From NCBI RefSeq assembly GCF_022662495.1, contig NZ_JAKPBU010000001.1, positions 124,001-188,000 on the forward strand: 64,000 nucleotides of DNA, in the 5' to 3' direction. Origin of the DNA: Lysobacter sp. M2-1 (lineage in GTDB: Bacteria > Pseudomonadota > Gammaproteobacteria > Xanthomonadales > Xanthomonadaceae). How positions within the stretch are numbered: the first letter of the stretch is position 1; the number at the start of each line of letters is the position of its first letter. Below the pieces are notes generated by a model. That model had not been told where the DNA came from. It searched no databases and saw only the letters and a list, made by a program, of their open reading frames with translations. Shown here piece by piece: positions 42,932 through 53,432 of this stretch. The translations under genes were made by a program, and so were the position numbers.

Positions 42932-44920
42932 CTACAGCGCGTTCGCCGCCTGCACGACGTGGTCGACCGTGAAGCCGAAATGCGGGAACAGTTTTTCGGC
43001 CGGGGCGCTAGCGCCAAAGCGGTCGATGCCGATCACCGCCCCGTCCAGGCCAACGTATTTGCGCCAGAAGTCGCCGACGCCGGCTTCGATGGCGACGCGT
43101 TTGCGCACTGCCTTCGGCAGCACCGCCTCGCGATACGCGGCATCCTGGCGGTCGAAGACATCGGTCGAGGGCATCGATACCACGCGCACCCGATCGCCGA
43201 GCTGCGCGGCCGCGTCCATCGCGAGGCCGACTTCCGAGCCGGTCGCGATCAGGATGAGCTCCGGCGTGCCGTTGCTGTCCTTCAACACGTAGCCGCCGCG
43301 CGCGATGTCGGCGAGCTGGGCATCCCTGCGTGGCTGGTGCGGCAGGTTCTGGCGGCTGAAGACCAGGCAGCTGGGACCGTCGCGGCGTTCGATGGCTGCT
43401 TTCCACGCCACCGCCGATTCCACCGCATCGCAGGGGCGCCAGAGGTCGTTATGCGGGATGTAGCGCAGGCTGGCGAGGTGCTCGATCGGCTGGTGGGTGG
43501 GGCCGTCCTCGCCCAGTCCGATCGAATCGTGCGTATAGACGTGGATGGCGCGCGCGCCCATCAGTGCGCTCATGCGCACCGCGTTGCGGGCGTAATCGCT
43601 GAACACCAGGAAGGTCGCGTCGTAGGGAATGAAGCCGCCGTGCAGCGCCAGCCCGTTGCTGATCGCTGTCATGGCGAATTCGCGCACGCCGAAGTAGATG
43701 TAGTTGGCGTCCGCGTCGTCGGTGGCGACCGACTTGCTGCCCTTCCACAGGGTCAGGTTGGAATGCGCAAGGTCCGCCGACCCGCCGACCAGTTCCGGGA
43801 GCAGCGGCGCGAAGGCCTCGATCGCCATCTGCGAGGCCTTGCGCGAGGCGACCACCGGGCCATCGGCCTGCAGCCTGGCGATGTAGGCATCGGCGGCCGC
43901 AGCAAAACCTTCCGGCAAATCGCCGTGCGAACGGCGCGTGAGTTCATCCGCCTGCTGCGGAAAACGCGCCGCGTAGGCGTCGAACAGCTCGTTCCACTGC
44001 GCTTCGCGAAACCGCCCGACATCGCCGACCTTCCAGCCATCGTAGATCGCCTGCGGGATCTCGAATTCGCCGTGCGTCCAACCGAGCGCGGCGCGGGAGG
44101 CCGCGACTTCGTCCTTGCCCAGGGGCGCGCCGTGGCTGGATTCCTTGCCGGCCTTGTTCGGCGAGCCGAAGCCGATCGTGGTCCGGCAGCAGATCAGGGT
44201 GGGCCTGTCGCTCGATCTCAAAGCGGTATCGATCGCGGTCTTGATCTCCACCGCATCGTGCCCGTCCACGTTGCGGATCACGTTCCAGCCGTAAGCCTCG
44301 AAACGCGCGGGCGTATCGTCGGTGAACCAGCCATCGGTGTTGCCATCGATGCTGATGTGGTTGTCGTCCCAGAACGCGACCAGCTTGTGCAGGCCCCAGG
44401 TTCCGGCGAGCGAGGCGGCCTCGTGCGAGATGCCTTCCATCAGGCAGCCGTCGCCCATGAACACCCAGGTGCGGTGATCGACGATCGCCAGCTCGGGGCG
44501 GTTGTAGCGCTGTGCCAGCAGCTTCTCGGCCAGGGCGAAACCGACCGCGTTGGCGAAGCCCTGCCCCAGCGGCCCGGTGGTCGTCTCCACCCCGCAGGTC
44601 ATGAAGTTCTCGGGGTGGCCCGGGGTCTTCGACTCCAGCTGACGGAAGTGCTTCAGGTCATCGATCGTCAGCGGGTAGCCGGACAGATGCAGCAGTGCGT
44701 ACTGCAGCATCGAACCATGCCCGTTGCTGAGCACGAACCGGTCGCGGTTGAACCACTTGGGATTGGCCGGGTTGTGCTGCAGGTAGTCGTTCCACAGCAC
44801 TTCGGCGATGTCGGCCATGCCCATCGGCATGCCCGGATGGCCGGAGTTGGCGGCCTGCACCGCGTCGGCGGCGAGGAAACGGATGGCGTTGGCAAGGTCG
44901 CGGCGGCTGGGCGTCGTCAT
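42932..44920 (-). CDS. tkt: Transketolase
   Basis: A 662-residue thiamine diphosphate enzyme of the pentose phosphate pathway. Visible: '[19 protein letters not shown]', '[18 protein letters not shown]', the TPP/Mg site '[41 protein letters not shown]', '[13 protein letters not shown]', '[43 protein letters not shown]', '[24 protein letters not shown]' and the C-terminal domain. Length is normal for the TktA type. It is convergent with the PD40 gene and upstream of no obvious partner. Confidence 0.96.
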   Translation of the reverse strand: MTTPSRRDLANAIRFLAADAVQAANSGHPGMPMGMADIAEVLWNDYLQHNPANPKWFNRDRFVLSNGHGSMLQYALLHLSGYPLTIDDLKHFRQLESKTPGHPENFMTCGVETTTGPLGQGFANAVGFALAEKLLAQRYNRPELAIVDHRTWVFMGDGCLMEGISHEAASLAGTWGLHKLVAFWDDNHISIDGNTDGWFTDDTPARFEAYGWNVIRNVDGHDAVEIKTAIDTALRSSDRPTLICCRTTIGFGSPNKAGKESSHGAPLGKDEVAASRAALGWTHGEFEIPQAIYDGWKVGDVGRFREAQWNELFDAYAARFPQQADELTRRSHGDLPEGFAAAADAYIARLQADGPVVASRKASQMAIEAFAPLLPELVGGSADLAHSNLTLWKGSKSVATDDADANYIYFGVREFAMTAISNGLALHGGFIPYDATFLVFSDYARNAVRMSALMGARAIHVYTHDSIGLGEDGPTHQPIEHLASLRYIPHNDLWRPCDAVESAVAWKAAIERRDGPSCLVFSRQNLPHQPRRDAQLADIARGGYVLKDSNGTPELILIATGSEVGLAMDAAAQLGDRVRVVSMPSTDVFDRQDAAYREAVLPKAVRKRVAIEAGVGDFWRKYVGLDGAVIGIDRFGASAPAEKLFPHFGFTVDHVVQAANAL

Positions 44921-44996
44921 GGGTCACTAGGCAATGGGGAATGTCCCGCGGACGGTGCGGGCGGCCTATTGTCCCATGGCCGGGCGACCGACCGGC

Positions 44997-46319
44997 TCAA
45001 ACGGCCAGATCGCCTTCGTCGGCCAGGGAGGGCGCGTCGGCCTCGCCCTTCGACACCAGCGCGGCAATGCCCAGGTCGCCGGTGACGTTGACCGTGGTGC
45101 GGCACATGTCGAGCAGGTGGTTGACGCCCAGCACCAGCCCGATTCCCTCCGGCGGCACGCCGACCATGGCGCAGATCAACGCCACCACCGGCAGCGAGCC
45201 CGATGGCACGCCGGCGGTGCCGATGCCGCCCAGGATGCACACCAGCATCACCATGACCTGCTGGCCGATCGACAGGTCCACGCCGAAGAACTGGGCGAGG
45301 AACAGCACCGTCACGCCTTCGAACAGGGCGGTGCCGTTCTGGTTGGCGGTGGCGCCGATGGTCAGCACGAAGCGCGAGATCCGTCGCGGAAGGCCCAGCT
45401 CGCTATCGGCGATCCGCAGCGCCGTGGGCAGCGTGGCGTTCGACGAGGCGGTGGAGAACGCCATCAGCATCGCTTCCTGCGAGCCGCGGAAGAACCGGAC
45501 CGGCGAGTAGTTGCCGAACACCTTGAGCGCGATCGGATAGATCACGAACAAATGGATCGCCAGCGCCCCGACCACCACGAGCACGTATGCGCCGAGCCGG
45601 AACACCAGGTCCCAGCCGAACAGCGCGGCCAGGTTGAACATGAAGCAGAACACCGCGTACGGCGCCAGCCGGATCACCAGCCCGATCAGGGTCATCGAAA
45701 CCTCGAACAGACCCTCGATGCCGCGCTTGAGCGTGGCGATCGCCGGCGTCTCCCTGCTCATCACGATGCCGATACCGAACATCAGCGCGAAAAACATCAG
45801 CGCCAGGATGCTGGCGTTGCTTGAGGCCGCGCCGATCACGTTCTGCGGCACGATCGCCAGCAGCATGTCCATGCCCTTGGGCTGCTCTGCGCTGTCCTTG
45901 ACGATGGCTTGCGCGCGTTCGGCGCTTTCGCTCAGCAGCTGCTGTGCCTGCACCGGGTCGACGCCGGCACCGGGCTTGAACACATTCACCATCACCAGGC
46001 CCAGCAGCACCGCGATGCCCGAGAGCAGGACGGTGTATGCCAGCGTGCGCCAGCCGATGCGCCCGAGCGAGCGGATGTCGCCCATTTCCGACACGCCCAC
46101 CACCAGCGCGGAGAACAGCAGCGGCACGATCAGCATGAAGATCAGGCTGAGGAACAGCGTCGAAAAGGGCTGGGTGACGTAGCGGGTCAGCGTCTGCACC
46201 CATGGCGCCTCGGTGCCCACGCTGTAGTACACCAGCAGGCCGAGCGCCAGGCCGGCGACGAAGCCGATCGCGATCTTCCAGTGCAGCGGCATGCGCGGCT
46301 TGGCGGCGGATGCGGACAT
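44997..46319 (-). CDS. Dicarboxylate/amino acid:cation symporter (DAACS, GltP/DctA family)
   Basis: A 440-residue eight-helix secondary transporter with two re-entrant hairpins. The Ser-rich hairpin '[19 protein letters not shown]', TM7 '[24 protein letters not shown]' and TM8 '[20 protein letters not shown]' hold the substrate and sodium or proton sites of the family. Substrate could be glutamate, aspartate or C4-dicarboxylates. The start at '[19 protein letters not shown]' (46319) is backed by GGAG 8 nt upstream; an in-frame start at 46424 was rejected. 76 nt upstream of the tkt start on the same strand. Confidence 0.93.
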   Translation of the reverse strand: MSASAAKPRMPLHWKIAIGFVAGLALGLLVYYSVGTEAPWVQTLTRYVTQPFSTLFLSLIFMLIVPLLFSALVVGVSEMGDIRSLGRIGWRTLAYTVLLSGIAVLLGLVMVNVFKPGAGVDPVQAQQLLSESAERAQAIVKDSAEQPKGMDMLLAIVPQNVIGAASSNASILALMFFALMFGIGIVMSRETPAIATLKRGIEGLFEVSMTLIGLVIRLAPYAVFCFMFNLAALFGWDLVFRLGAYVLVVVGALAIHLFVIYPIALKVFGNYSPVRFFRGSQEAMLMAFSTASSNATLPTALRIADSELGLPRRISRFVLTIGATANQNGTALFEGVTVLFLAQFFGVDLSIGQQVMVMLVCILGGIGTAGVPSGSLPVVALICAMVGVPPEGIGLVLGVNHLLDMCRTTVNVTGDLGIAALVSKGEADAPSLADEGDLAV

Positions 46320-46427
46320 GCGGAACTCCGTGTGGATCGAACCGCGGCAGCTTAACCGACCGCGCCGGGGTGCGATCACATCACGGGCTGCGTACGCTCG
46401 GGCTCGCGCTGGCGAGCGCCTCAACCG

Positions 46428-48086
46428 TCAATCGCGACCCGGATACAGCGGCGCCAGCAGCGGTGCGGCGCGCTTCCCCACCCTGCGCCATGCGGGCGCA
46501 CGCTTGAAAGCATGGCGCAACTGCGACAGCGCAGCATCCGGATCGCCGTTGCCCCAGCGCGCCTGCTGCAACGCACGCACGGCGGCCACCTGTGCACGAT
46601 CCTCGAGCCGGTCGCAAACATCATCCAGATCGGGGGCTGCTGGCGTCGCGGAGGCGCGCAGTGCCTCGGCCACGGCGCCTAGATCGCCGCCCGCAAGCGC
46701 CTGTTTGAGGTCGACCGTGCGTGTGTGTGTGCTGGCCGCTGCGGCGGGCGCCGGGTCGCTTGCCTGCTCAGCCGTCGTGGCGTGCGTCCGCCGATGCAGG
46801 CCCCACCACAGCGTCGCCAGCCATAGCAATGCGAACACCACCGTGGCCAGCGCCCAGGCATGCACCGCGCCCTGTACGAACGGCACCTCGATCCAGCGCT
46901 GGCGCGGATGCTCCGTTGCCGGCGCTGCCGTGACATCCGCAGCCTGAGCGTTCGTCCCAGGCGCGACGTCGAAGCTCGCGTCCGGCAGCGACGCCGTGCG
47001 TAGGACTCCGGCCTGCACGTCCCACCAGTCCATCCGCGGGCCGGGCACGCGCAACGGGCCCGCGCGTGACGGCACCACCGAGAACTTGCGCACCACGCGC
47101 ACTTGCGGACGACCCTGTTCGAACGACTCGGCGATCTGCGGGGGATCGGCAAAGACCTGCGCGCCGGCGACGCTGCCCAGCTGCAACTCGGGCAGCTGGG
47201 TGGCGCTGGCGCCGTCCACGCGCGCTTCCACCGAGATGCTCACCGCTTCGCCCGCACGAGCGGCCTGTGGCGTGGAGAGATATTGCAGCTCGAGCCCGCG
47301 CAACGGCAGCCACGGCTGCGGCGCGTTCGCCGGCATCGGCCGCACCTGCAGCGTGCGTGGCGCGCCGCGTGCGTCGAGGTCGCGGCGGCCATCGCCAAAC
47401 AGGTCGTCGAAGAACCCGCCCACGCCGACCCCCCGGAAGCGCGCACCGGGAATTGCGAGCGCACCGCTGCGTTCGGGAATCAGCAGGTAGCGTCGTTCGA
47501 CGACGGTATAGCGCTTGCCGGCGACCTCGCGCTGGAATTGCAGGTCATCGCCTACCCGCTGCAGCGTGGCGCCTTGTGGGGCATCCTGGTCGAGCTGGCC
47601 GGAAATCAGCGAAGTCGCGTAGTACAGGCGCACGGTGTAGCCGACGGCCTGTTGCACGTACGGCGAATCCGCATCGGCCTGCGACTCGATGAACACGGTG
47701 CCGCCCGCGCGCGCCGGCGCGGGCGCGGCCGCCGAAACGCGCAGCTGCAGCGGCTGGGTGCGTTCGCCACCCACCGCCAGCGCAGGGATGCCAATGACCC
47801 CTCCGCGCAATGGCCGCAGCGCGACGGCGAACAGCACGCGACTGCGGCTGGCGCCGTTCACGATTTCGACCCGTCGGCTGCTGGTGTTGCCGGTCACCTC
47901 GAAATCCGGATACAGCGGCGAATAATCGGGGGTCGCCGCCGTGGCCTGGTCGGTTTCGATGTTGAGCGTGGCCGTCTCGCCCGCACCGATGCGATCGCGG
48001 TCGAGCCAGGCGCGCACTTCGGCGAACGCGGGGCTCGACAGCAACCATAGGGCCAGCAACGCACAACGCAGCAAACGACGCGCCAT
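46428..48086 (-). CDS. BatD-like (oxygen tolerance) membrane protein
   Basis: A 552-residue protein with a signal peptide ('LLRCALLALWLLSSPAFA'), several beta-rich Ig-like periplasmic modules ('RAWLDRDRIGAGETATLNIETDQATAATPDYSPLYPDFEVTGN' is the classic BatD opening), one transmembrane helix near residue 430 ('VHAWALATVVFALLWLATLWWGL') and a cytoplasmic helical tail. Last gene of the MoxR/Bat operon; its ATG shares one base with the upstream stop (TGATG). Bat proteins help resist oxidative or envelope stress in several bacteria; the mechanism is unclear. Confidence 0.87.
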   Translation of the reverse strand: MARRLLRCALLALWLLSSPAFAEVRAWLDRDRIGAGETATLNIETDQATAATPDYSPLYPDFEVTGNTSSRRVEIVNGASRSRVLFAVALRPLRGGVIGIPALAVGGERTQPLQLRVSAAAPAPARAGGTVFIESQADADSPYVQQAVGYTVRLYYATSLISGQLDQDAPQGATLQRVGDDLQFQREVAGKRYTVVERRYLLIPERSGALAIPGARFRGVGVGGFFDDLFGDGRRDLDARGAPRTLQVRPMPANAPQPWLPLRGLELQYLSTPQAARAGEAVSISVEARVDGASATQLPELQLGSVAGAQVFADPPQIAESFEQGRPQVRVVRKFSVVPSRAGPLRVPGPRMDWWDVQAGVLRTASLPDASFDVAPGTNAQAADVTAAPATEHPRQRWIEVPFVQGAVHAWALATVVFALLWLATLWWGLHRRTHATTAEQASDPAPAAAASTHTRTVDLKQALAGGDLGAVAEALRASATPAAPDLDDVCDRLEDRAQVAAVRALQQARWGNGDPDAALSQLRHAFKRAPAWRRVGKRAAPLLAPLYPGRD

Positions 48087-49843
48087 CAGTCCTCACCTCG
48101 CGCCTGGCGGCGCTCGTATTCCAGCTGGAACTTGGCGCGCAACAGCGCGCCCGGATCGTCGGGCACGCGGCGCAGCCAGGCTTCGTTGGCGATACCGCGC
48201 TCTCGCTGCGCAGCCTGTTCGGCGCGGTCCGGCTTTCCTTTTACGTCCTGGCCGCTGTTGGTCTGCCTCTGCTGTTCCAGCGCGCGCTGCATGCGCTGGC
48301 GCTGGGCCGCATCGGCGGCACGCTGCTGGGCCGGATCCTGCGTCGGCGGCTCTGCCGGCGAGCCCGTGTCTGCCTTGCCTTCCTGCTGGCTGTCCTGCTG
48401 CGGCGGCTTGCGCGCCTGCTGCGCGTCCTGCCCGCCCTCGCCAGGATCGCCCTGCGAGCCGGGGCGCGCCTGCGACTGCCCCGGTTGCGATTGCCGCGGA
48501 TTCGGCTGGTTCTTGTTCGCGCCTTGCGGGGGCTTGCGCTTCATTGCCGCTTCGACCGCCTTGCGGTTCGCTAGGGCATCCTCCATGCCCGGCCGCCCTG
48601 CCAACGCGCGGTCGTATGCGGCGATGGCTTCTTCGTACCGGCCCTGCCTGGCGAGCGCGTTGCCGAGGTTGTAGGCGCCATCGGGGTTGTCCACGTCCGC
48701 AAACGCGCGGGCGGCAGCGGCGAAATCTTGCTTGCGATACGCCTGCTGGCCCTGTTGCATCCGCGCGTAGGCCTGCTGGTCCGGGCGCCGCCACAGGCTG
48801 GAGCGATTCGACGCGTCGTCCTCAGCATGCACCGGCGGCACAGGCAGGCACAGGCATAGCGCGAAGACCGCCAGAACCCCACCGCGCCGGAACGCCAGCG
48901 CCGCCAGCAACAGGAGTGGCGGCAGCAGCCAGTAGCCTTCGTCCAACCAGGTCGCCTGCTTCTCGCCCTGCGCCGAGCGCGCACCGGCCTGCACCGGATC
49001 CAGCACGCCGAGCGCGTCCAGGTCGCCGGAACCGGCCGTTAATACCTGGTAGCGACCCCCGCCGGCGCGGGCAACCGCCTGCAGCGAACGCGGATCCAGC
49101 CGCGCCTGGCCGATGCTGCCGTCGGGCCTGCGGAAGGCCGCGCCAGCGGCGCTGCCCATACCCAGCACGGATACGCGATAGCCCGCCGTGGCTGCCTGGG
49201 CGGCCGAATCCCGCGCATCGGCATCGGTTTCGCCGGTCAGCAGCAGGATGTCGCCGCGGTCGAACCCGGCCTGGCGCAGCAATCGCTGCGACCACGCGAT
49301 CGCGCGGCCTGCACGGCTGCCGTCCTCGGGCATCACGTCCGGATCCAGCGCGTCCAGGAACAGCGCGATATTGGCCACGTCGTCGGTCAGCGGCGCCACG
49401 GCGTACGCATCTTCGGCATAGGCCACCAGCGCCACCTGGCCGCCCTGCCGGTCCTTGAGCAGCTGCGCGATCTTGGCGCGCGCCTGCGCCAGGCGCGAAG
49501 GGGGCAGATCGCCGGCCAGGGTCGCGCTGGACAGATCGAGCGCTACCACCAGCGGCGCACGCGTCTGCCACAGGGGCTGCTCCACGCGGCGCCAGCTCGG
49601 TCCCGCCATCGCGATACAGGCCAGCGCCAGCCCGAGCAGGGCCAGCCAGCGGCCGGTGCGTGCCTGCGTGGAGACGCGGGCCTCGAGCAGGTGCGACAGC
49701 AGATGCGGATCCACCGCCTCGCGCCACACGCTCTGCTTACCGCGCCGCGACTGCCAGCCCCAGGCCAGCAGCGGCAAAGCCAGCAGGCCCAGCAACCACA
49801 GCGGGCGCAGGAAGTGGAGACCGTCGATGCCCAGGGCGCTCAT
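48086..49843 (-). CDS. BatB/BatC-type VWA and TPR fusion membrane protein
   Basis: A 585-residue protein. N-terminal helices flank a von Willebrand A domain (about 90-280), then a membrane helix, then a TPR segment ('GQQAYRKQDFAAAARAFADVDNPDGAYNLGNALARQGRYEEAIAAYDRALAGRP') and a long Gln/Pro/Lys/Ala-rich low-complexity tail. It thus joins BatB (VWA) and BatC (TPR) in one chain. The MIDAS reads D-L-S-S-A, so the third metal-binding Ser of DxSxS is missing and metal binding may be weak. ATGA overlap with the upstream BatA gene and TGATG overlap with BatD. Confidence 0.88.
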   Translation of the reverse strand: MSALGIDGLHFLRPLWLLGLLALPLLAWGWQSRRGKQSVWREAVDPHLLSHLLEARVSTQARTGRWLALLGLALACIAMAGPSWRRVEQPLWQTRAPLVVALDLSSATLAGDLPPSRLAQARAKIAQLLKDRQGGQVALVAYAEDAYAVAPLTDDVANIALFLDALDPDVMPEDGSRAGRAIAWSQRLLRQAGFDRGDILLLTGETDADARDSAAQAATAGYRVSVLGMGSAAGAAFRRPDGSIGQARLDPRSLQAVARAGGGRYQVLTAGSGDLDALGVLDPVQAGARSAQGEKQATWLDEGYWLLPPLLLLAALAFRRGGVLAVFALCLCLPVPPVHAEDDASNRSSLWRRPDQQAYARMQQGQQAYRKQDFAAAARAFADVDNPDGAYNLGNALARQGRYEEAIAAYDRALAGRPGMEDALANRKAVEAAMKRKPPQGANKNQPNPRQSQPGQSQARPGSQGDPGEGGQDAQQARKPPQQDSQQEGKADTGSPAEPPTQDPAQQRAADAAQRQRMQRALEQQRQTNSGQDVKGKPDRAEQAAQRERGIANEAWLRRVPDDPGALLRAKFQLEYERRQARGED

Positions 49844-50862
49844 GCCAGCCTCCGCCGTGGCCAGGCCGCCGCAAGCAATCCCAGCGCAAGCGATGCCCCC
49901 AGCGGCCAGGCGTAGCGCTCGATGCGCGGGCGCACGCTCTGGCCCGGACGCTCCACCGGCTCGAGCCGGTCGATCTCGGCATAGATGCCGACCAGCTCAT
50001 CGGTATCGCGCGCACGGAAGGCGCGCCCGCCGGTGATATCGGCAATGCGCTTCAGGCCGGCTTCGTCGGTCATGTCGTCGCCGCCGGGCATGCGCAACGG
50101 CACGCCGAATACGTTCAGGCCTGCGCCATAGCCGCCGAAAGCGATGGTGTGGATGCGCACGCCTTCGTCGCGCGCCAGCTCCGCGGCCTTCTGCGGTTCC
50201 AGCGCGCCGGCGGTGTTGACGCCGTCGGTCAGCAACACCAGGACGCGCTGGCCCGAAGGCAGCGCGCGCAGGCGCTTGGTCGCCAGGGCAATGGCGTCGC
50301 CGATCGCCGTCTCGCGCCCGGCCAGGCCCACCACGCTGTCCTGGAGCTGCTGGCGCACGGTGTCGCGATCCAGGGTGAGCGGCGCGAGGACGAAGGCACG
50401 CTGGCCGAACACGATCAGCCCGACGCGGTCGCCGGCGCGGCGATCGAGAAAATCGGCCAGCACCGCCTTGGCCGCGGTCAGCCGATCGACCACGTCACTG
50501 CCCAGCTGCATGTCTTCCTCGCCCATGCTGCCGGACAGGTCGACCGCCAGCATCAGGTCGCGCCCCGCCTGCGGTGGCTGCAGCATCGGCCCGAGCAGCT
50601 GCGGCCGCGCCGCAGCGATGCACAGCAACCCCCAGGCCAGCCATGCGAGCAGGCCGACCCCGCGCGCGCGCGCCGGGCCCGCGCGACCGGCGATGCCATC
50701 GAGACGTTTGCCGAATGGAACCTTCAGCGCCGCCGCCGACGCATCGGCTACCGGCGGCAGGAGCCTGCGCAGCAGCCACGGCACCGGCAGCGCCAGCAGC
50801 AGCCATGGCCAGGCGAAGCCGTCGAAATCCTGCGGAAGCCATTGCGCCAGCCAGCTGGTCAT
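49840..50862 (-). CDS. BatA-type VWA domain membrane protein
   Basis: A 340-residue inner-membrane protein with an N-terminal helix pair, a VWA domain and a C-terminal helix. The MIDAS is complete: 'LMLAVDLSGSMGEEDM' (DxSxS), the Thr/Asp positions follow in 'VGLAGRETAIGDAIALATKRL' and 'VLVLLTDGVNTAG'. The start 'MTSWLAQWLPQDF' (50862) overlaps the preceding stop as ATGA and is preferred to 50880. Probable partner of the MoxR ATPase encoded upstream. Confidence 0.9.
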   Translation of the reverse strand: MTSWLAQWLPQDFDGFAWPWLLLALPVPWLLRRLLPPVADASAAALKVPFGKRLDGIAGRAGPARARGVGLLAWLAWGLLCIAAARPQLLGPMLQPPQAGRDLMLAVDLSGSMGEEDMQLGSDVVDRLTAAKAVLADFLDRRAGDRVGLIVFGQRAFVLAPLTLDRDTVRQQLQDSVVGLAGRETAIGDAIALATKRLRALPSGQRVLVLLTDGVNTAGALEPQKAAELARDEGVRIHTIAFGGYGAGLNVFGVPLRMPGGDDMTDEAGLKRIADITGGRAFRARDTDELVGIYAEIDRLEPVERPGQSVRPRIERYAWPLGASLALGLLAAAWPRRRLA

Positions 50863-51335
50863 CGCCCGGCGCCCATCCACTGCAGGAAACGCGTGCGCGC
50901 AATCGTTCGCAGGCCAGCGACATCGGCTTCGGACACGTCGCGACGGAACGCACCTTCGACCAGTACGGCCCCCGTCTCGGTGGCAAACACCGGCTGCTTC
51001 AAACCCGCATCGAGGAAATGCAGCCAGTCTTCTCCTAGCAACGTGTCGGCATTGGGATCGCGACGGCGTGCGGCGCGCCGCAGCAGTTCGGACATGGCGG
51101 CAATCTGGGCGGTGGGCGAGTCGGCCTGGGCCAGCGCATCATCGAACAGCCTGGCGATCGCGCGTTCGCGTCTGCGTCGACGCAGGCGCAATACCAGCAG
51201 GATCGCCGCGGCGGCGGCCACGACCGCGAGCAGCAGCCACCAGCCCGGCGCCGGCGGCCACCAAGACGGCGCGCTTGCGGCATGGATGTCGCGCAGTACG
51301 AGTCCGTCCGTCTGCATCGTCGCGTCCTGGGTCAT
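50859..51335 (-). CDS. DUF4381 family membrane protein
   Basis: A 158-residue protein: a short periplasmic start, one membrane helix ('PGWWLLLAVVAAAAAILLVLRLRRRRRERAI', about 30-50) and a cytoplasmic helical domain ending 'RTIARTRFLQWMGAGR'. Size, position and the Arg-rich post-membrane stretch match the DUF4381 gene regularly found between DUF58 and BatA. Start 51335 lies 10 nt after the DUF58 stop. Function unknown beyond membership of the Bat operon. Confidence 0.82.
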   Translation of the reverse strand: MTQDATMQTDGLVLRDIHAASAPSWWPPAPGWWLLLAVVAAAAAILLVLRLRRRRRERAIARLFDDALAQADSPTAQIAAMSELLRRAARRRDPNADTLLGEDWLHFLDAGLKQPVFATETGAVLVEGAFRRDVSEADVAGLRTIARTRFLQWMGAGR

Positions 51336-51345
51336 CCTGCCTGGT

Positions 51346-52251
51346 TCATGCCGCCCGCGCGCGGCCGAGCAGGGGCAGCCAGGACTCGCTGGGGGCGTCC
51401 GTGGACAGCATCTGCACGCGCACGCCGCGCGCGGGCAGCTGCGCCAGCGCGGCTTCCACCGGGGCCACGAACTCCTGCCGCCAGCGCTGGTGCTGCCCCG
51501 ACACGGCCAGGTCCAGCTGCACGCGATGCGACTCGACACCACGGCCGCCGGAGACGAACGGGAGGCTCGCCTGCGGCGGTCGCTGCTCCAGCGGGTCGGT
51601 GATCAGCAGCACGATCACCTCGTTGTGCATCGTGAGCGCCGGCCAGCGCTCGGCCGGCAGCGCCGCAATGCTGGCCGGATCGGCCAGTACCACCAGGCGT
51701 GAACCCGGGCGCAGCAGGCGCCTGGCATGATCCAGGGCGACACCGAGCCCGGCGTCTTCCTCCGGCGCGGCGGCATACCATCGGGTCAGCGCATCGAGCA
51801 CCCGCAACGCGCCGCGCGGACCCGCCGCGGGCGGCACCGGCGCTTCCTTCAGCGAACCGCGCAGCGCCGCGACCCGATCGCCGTCGCGCACGGACGCCCA
51901 CACGGCGACCGCGCCGGCGCGGGCCGCCTGCACCGACTTGAATCGGGTGCGGGTGCCGAAATACAGCGCCAGCGCGGTGTCGGCGACCACCAGGGTCAGA
52001 CGCTCGCGCTCGGCCTGGAACAGCTTGGTATGCGGCTTGCCGCTACGCGCGGTCAGGCGCCAGTCGATATGACGGGCATCGTCGCCCTGCGCGTACTCGC
52101 GTGACTCGGCGTATTCCATGCCGCGTCCGCGCAGCGGCGAAAGTGCGTGTCCGCTGGTGCCGTGACGACCGCGTCTCGGCGGCCGGCGCCCTTGCGCCGC
52201 ACCGCGCAATGCGACCAGTTCGGCCAACGTCGGCACGACGCCGTCAACCAT
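51346..52251 (-). CDS. DUF58 domain protein
   Basis: A 301-residue VWA-like soluble protein. The DUF58 signature 'GMEYAESREYAQGDDARHIDWRLTARSGKPHTKLFQAERERLTLVVAD' is complete. It normally works with the MoxR ATPase, which lies directly upstream (9-nt gap) in the same orientation. No membrane helix is visible, unlike longer DUF58 proteins. Confidence 0.9.
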   Translation of the reverse strand: MVDGVVPTLAELVALRGAAQGRRPPRRGRHGTSGHALSPLRGRGMEYAESREYAQGDDARHIDWRLTARSGKPHTKLFQAERERLTLVVADTALALYFGTRTRFKSVQAARAGAVAVWASVRDGDRVAALRGSLKEAPVPPAAGPRGALRVLDALTRWYAAAPEEDAGLGVALDHARRLLRPGSRLVVLADPASIAALPAERWPALTMHNEVIVLLITDPLEQRPPQASLPFVSGGRGVESHRVQLDLAVSGQHQRWRQEFVAPVEAALAQLPARGVRVQMLSTDAPSESWLPLLGRARAA

Positions 52252-52260
52252 GACGGGCGT

Positions 52261-53268
52261 TCATGGCAGCGGTACCTGCTTGACCAGTTCGGCGACCAGG
52301 CGCTCGCCATCCCAGCCTTCGGCCGTGGCTTCGTAGCTGGGCAGCACGCGATGGCGCAGCACGTCCGGCGCGACGGCGCGCACGTCGTCCGGAGTGACGA
52401 AATCGCGACCGGCGAGCCAGGCCCGCGCGCGCGCGCAGCGTTCCAGCGCGATCGAACCGCGCGGACTGGCGCCCCAGGCGATGCGCCGCGCCAGGTCGGC
52501 GTCGTAGCGGCCGGCATCGCGCGAAGCGAGTACCAACTCCACCAGATAGCGCTCCAGCGCCGGCGCGACGTGCAGATCCAGCACCGCCTCGCGTGCGGCA
52601 AACACGTCTGCGAGCGGCAGCCGCTCCGGCGGTTCGCCGGATGCGTGCATCGCGGCGCGCGCGCGATTGCGGGCCAGGCGCAAAATTTCGGTTTCGGCTT
52701 CGACCTCGGGGTAGCCGATGCGTACATACATCAGGAACCGGTCCAGCTGCGCCTCGGGCAGAGGGAATGTGCCTTCCTGCTCGATCGGGTTCTGCGTCGC
52801 CATCACCAGGAACAGCTGCGGCAGGGGGTAGGTATGCCGGCCGACGGTGACCTGGCGTTCGCCCATGGCCTCGAGCAGGGCGGACTGCACCTTAGCTGGC
52901 GCGCGATTGATCTCGTCGGCCAGCAGGACCGGGTGGAAGATCGGGCCGGGCTGGAATTCGAAACGTCCGTCCTGCGGGCGCCAGACCTCGGTCCCGGTCA
53001 GGTCCGCCGGCAACAGGTCGGGGGTGAACTGCACGCGCGCGAAATCGGCCTCCAGCCGCGCCGCCAGCGCCCGGATCGCGCTCGTCTTGGCCAGCCCGGG
53101 TGCACCTTCCACCAGCAGGTGGCCGTCGGCCAGCAGCGCGATCAACAGCCGCTCGATCAGCGCGGATTGGCCCACGATCTCAGACGACAGGTCCTCTCGG
53201 AGCCGGATGAACGCGTCGTGCAGGCGCGCATTGGTACCGGTCGAAAGCTCGTCGCTACGGCTATCCAT
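52261..53268 (-). CDS. MoxR family AAA+ ATPase
   Basis: A 335-residue AAA+ chaperone-like ATPase. Walker A-type 'GHLLVEGAPGLAKTSAIRALA', 'FTPDLLPADLTGTEVW', Walker B 'HPVLLADEINRAPAKVQSALLEAMGERQVTVG', sensor 'LFLVMATQNPIEQEGTFPLPEAQLDRFLM' and the C-terminal lid 'GASPRGSIALERCARARAWLAGRDFVTPDDV' are all present. MoxR proteins help mature or assemble VWA-domain partners, here BatA and BatB. First gene of the operon. The ATG at 53268 was preferred over an upstream TTG at 53295. Confidence 0.94.
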   Translation of the reverse strand: MDSRSDELSTGTNARLHDAFIRLREDLSSEIVGQSALIERLLIALLADGHLLVEGAPGLAKTSAIRALAARLEADFARVQFTPDLLPADLTGTEVWRPQDGRFEFQPGPIFHPVLLADEINRAPAKVQSALLEAMGERQVTVGRHTYPLPQLFLVMATQNPIEQEGTFPLPEAQLDRFLMYVRIGYPEVEAETEILRLARNRARAAMHASGEPPERLPLADVFAAREAVLDLHVAPALERYLVELVLASRDAGRYDADLARRIAWGASPRGSIALERCARARAWLAGRDFVTPDDVRAVAPDVLRHRVLPSYEATAEGWDGERLVAELVKQVPLP

Positions 53269-53383
53269 GGGGTGGCGGTCTCGAGGCGACGGCAAGGCCC
53301 GTCGGGGCCATTTTGACCCGGCGGAGGCACAAGGGTTCCAGTGCCGTGCACGGGAGACGTCAGCATGCTCCGATGCTGCAAAA

Positions 53384-53411
53384 GCAAACGGGCCGTTTCC
53401 GGCCCGTTTGC
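53384..53411 (-). terminator. Intrinsic terminator of the pil operon
   Basis: An 11-bp stem GCAAACGGGCC/GGCCCGTTTGC with a 6-nt loop (53395-53400). On the minus strand it is followed by TTTT. It lies 21 nt past the pilQ stop codon. Confidence 0.85.
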
Positions 53412-53432
53412 GTAGTTCTAACAGCAGCCCCC

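Noticed and set aside
42959-45085. A 708-codon plus-strand frame opposite transketolase
   Set aside because: Antisense shadow; no protein-like domain, while the minus strand is a full transketolase.
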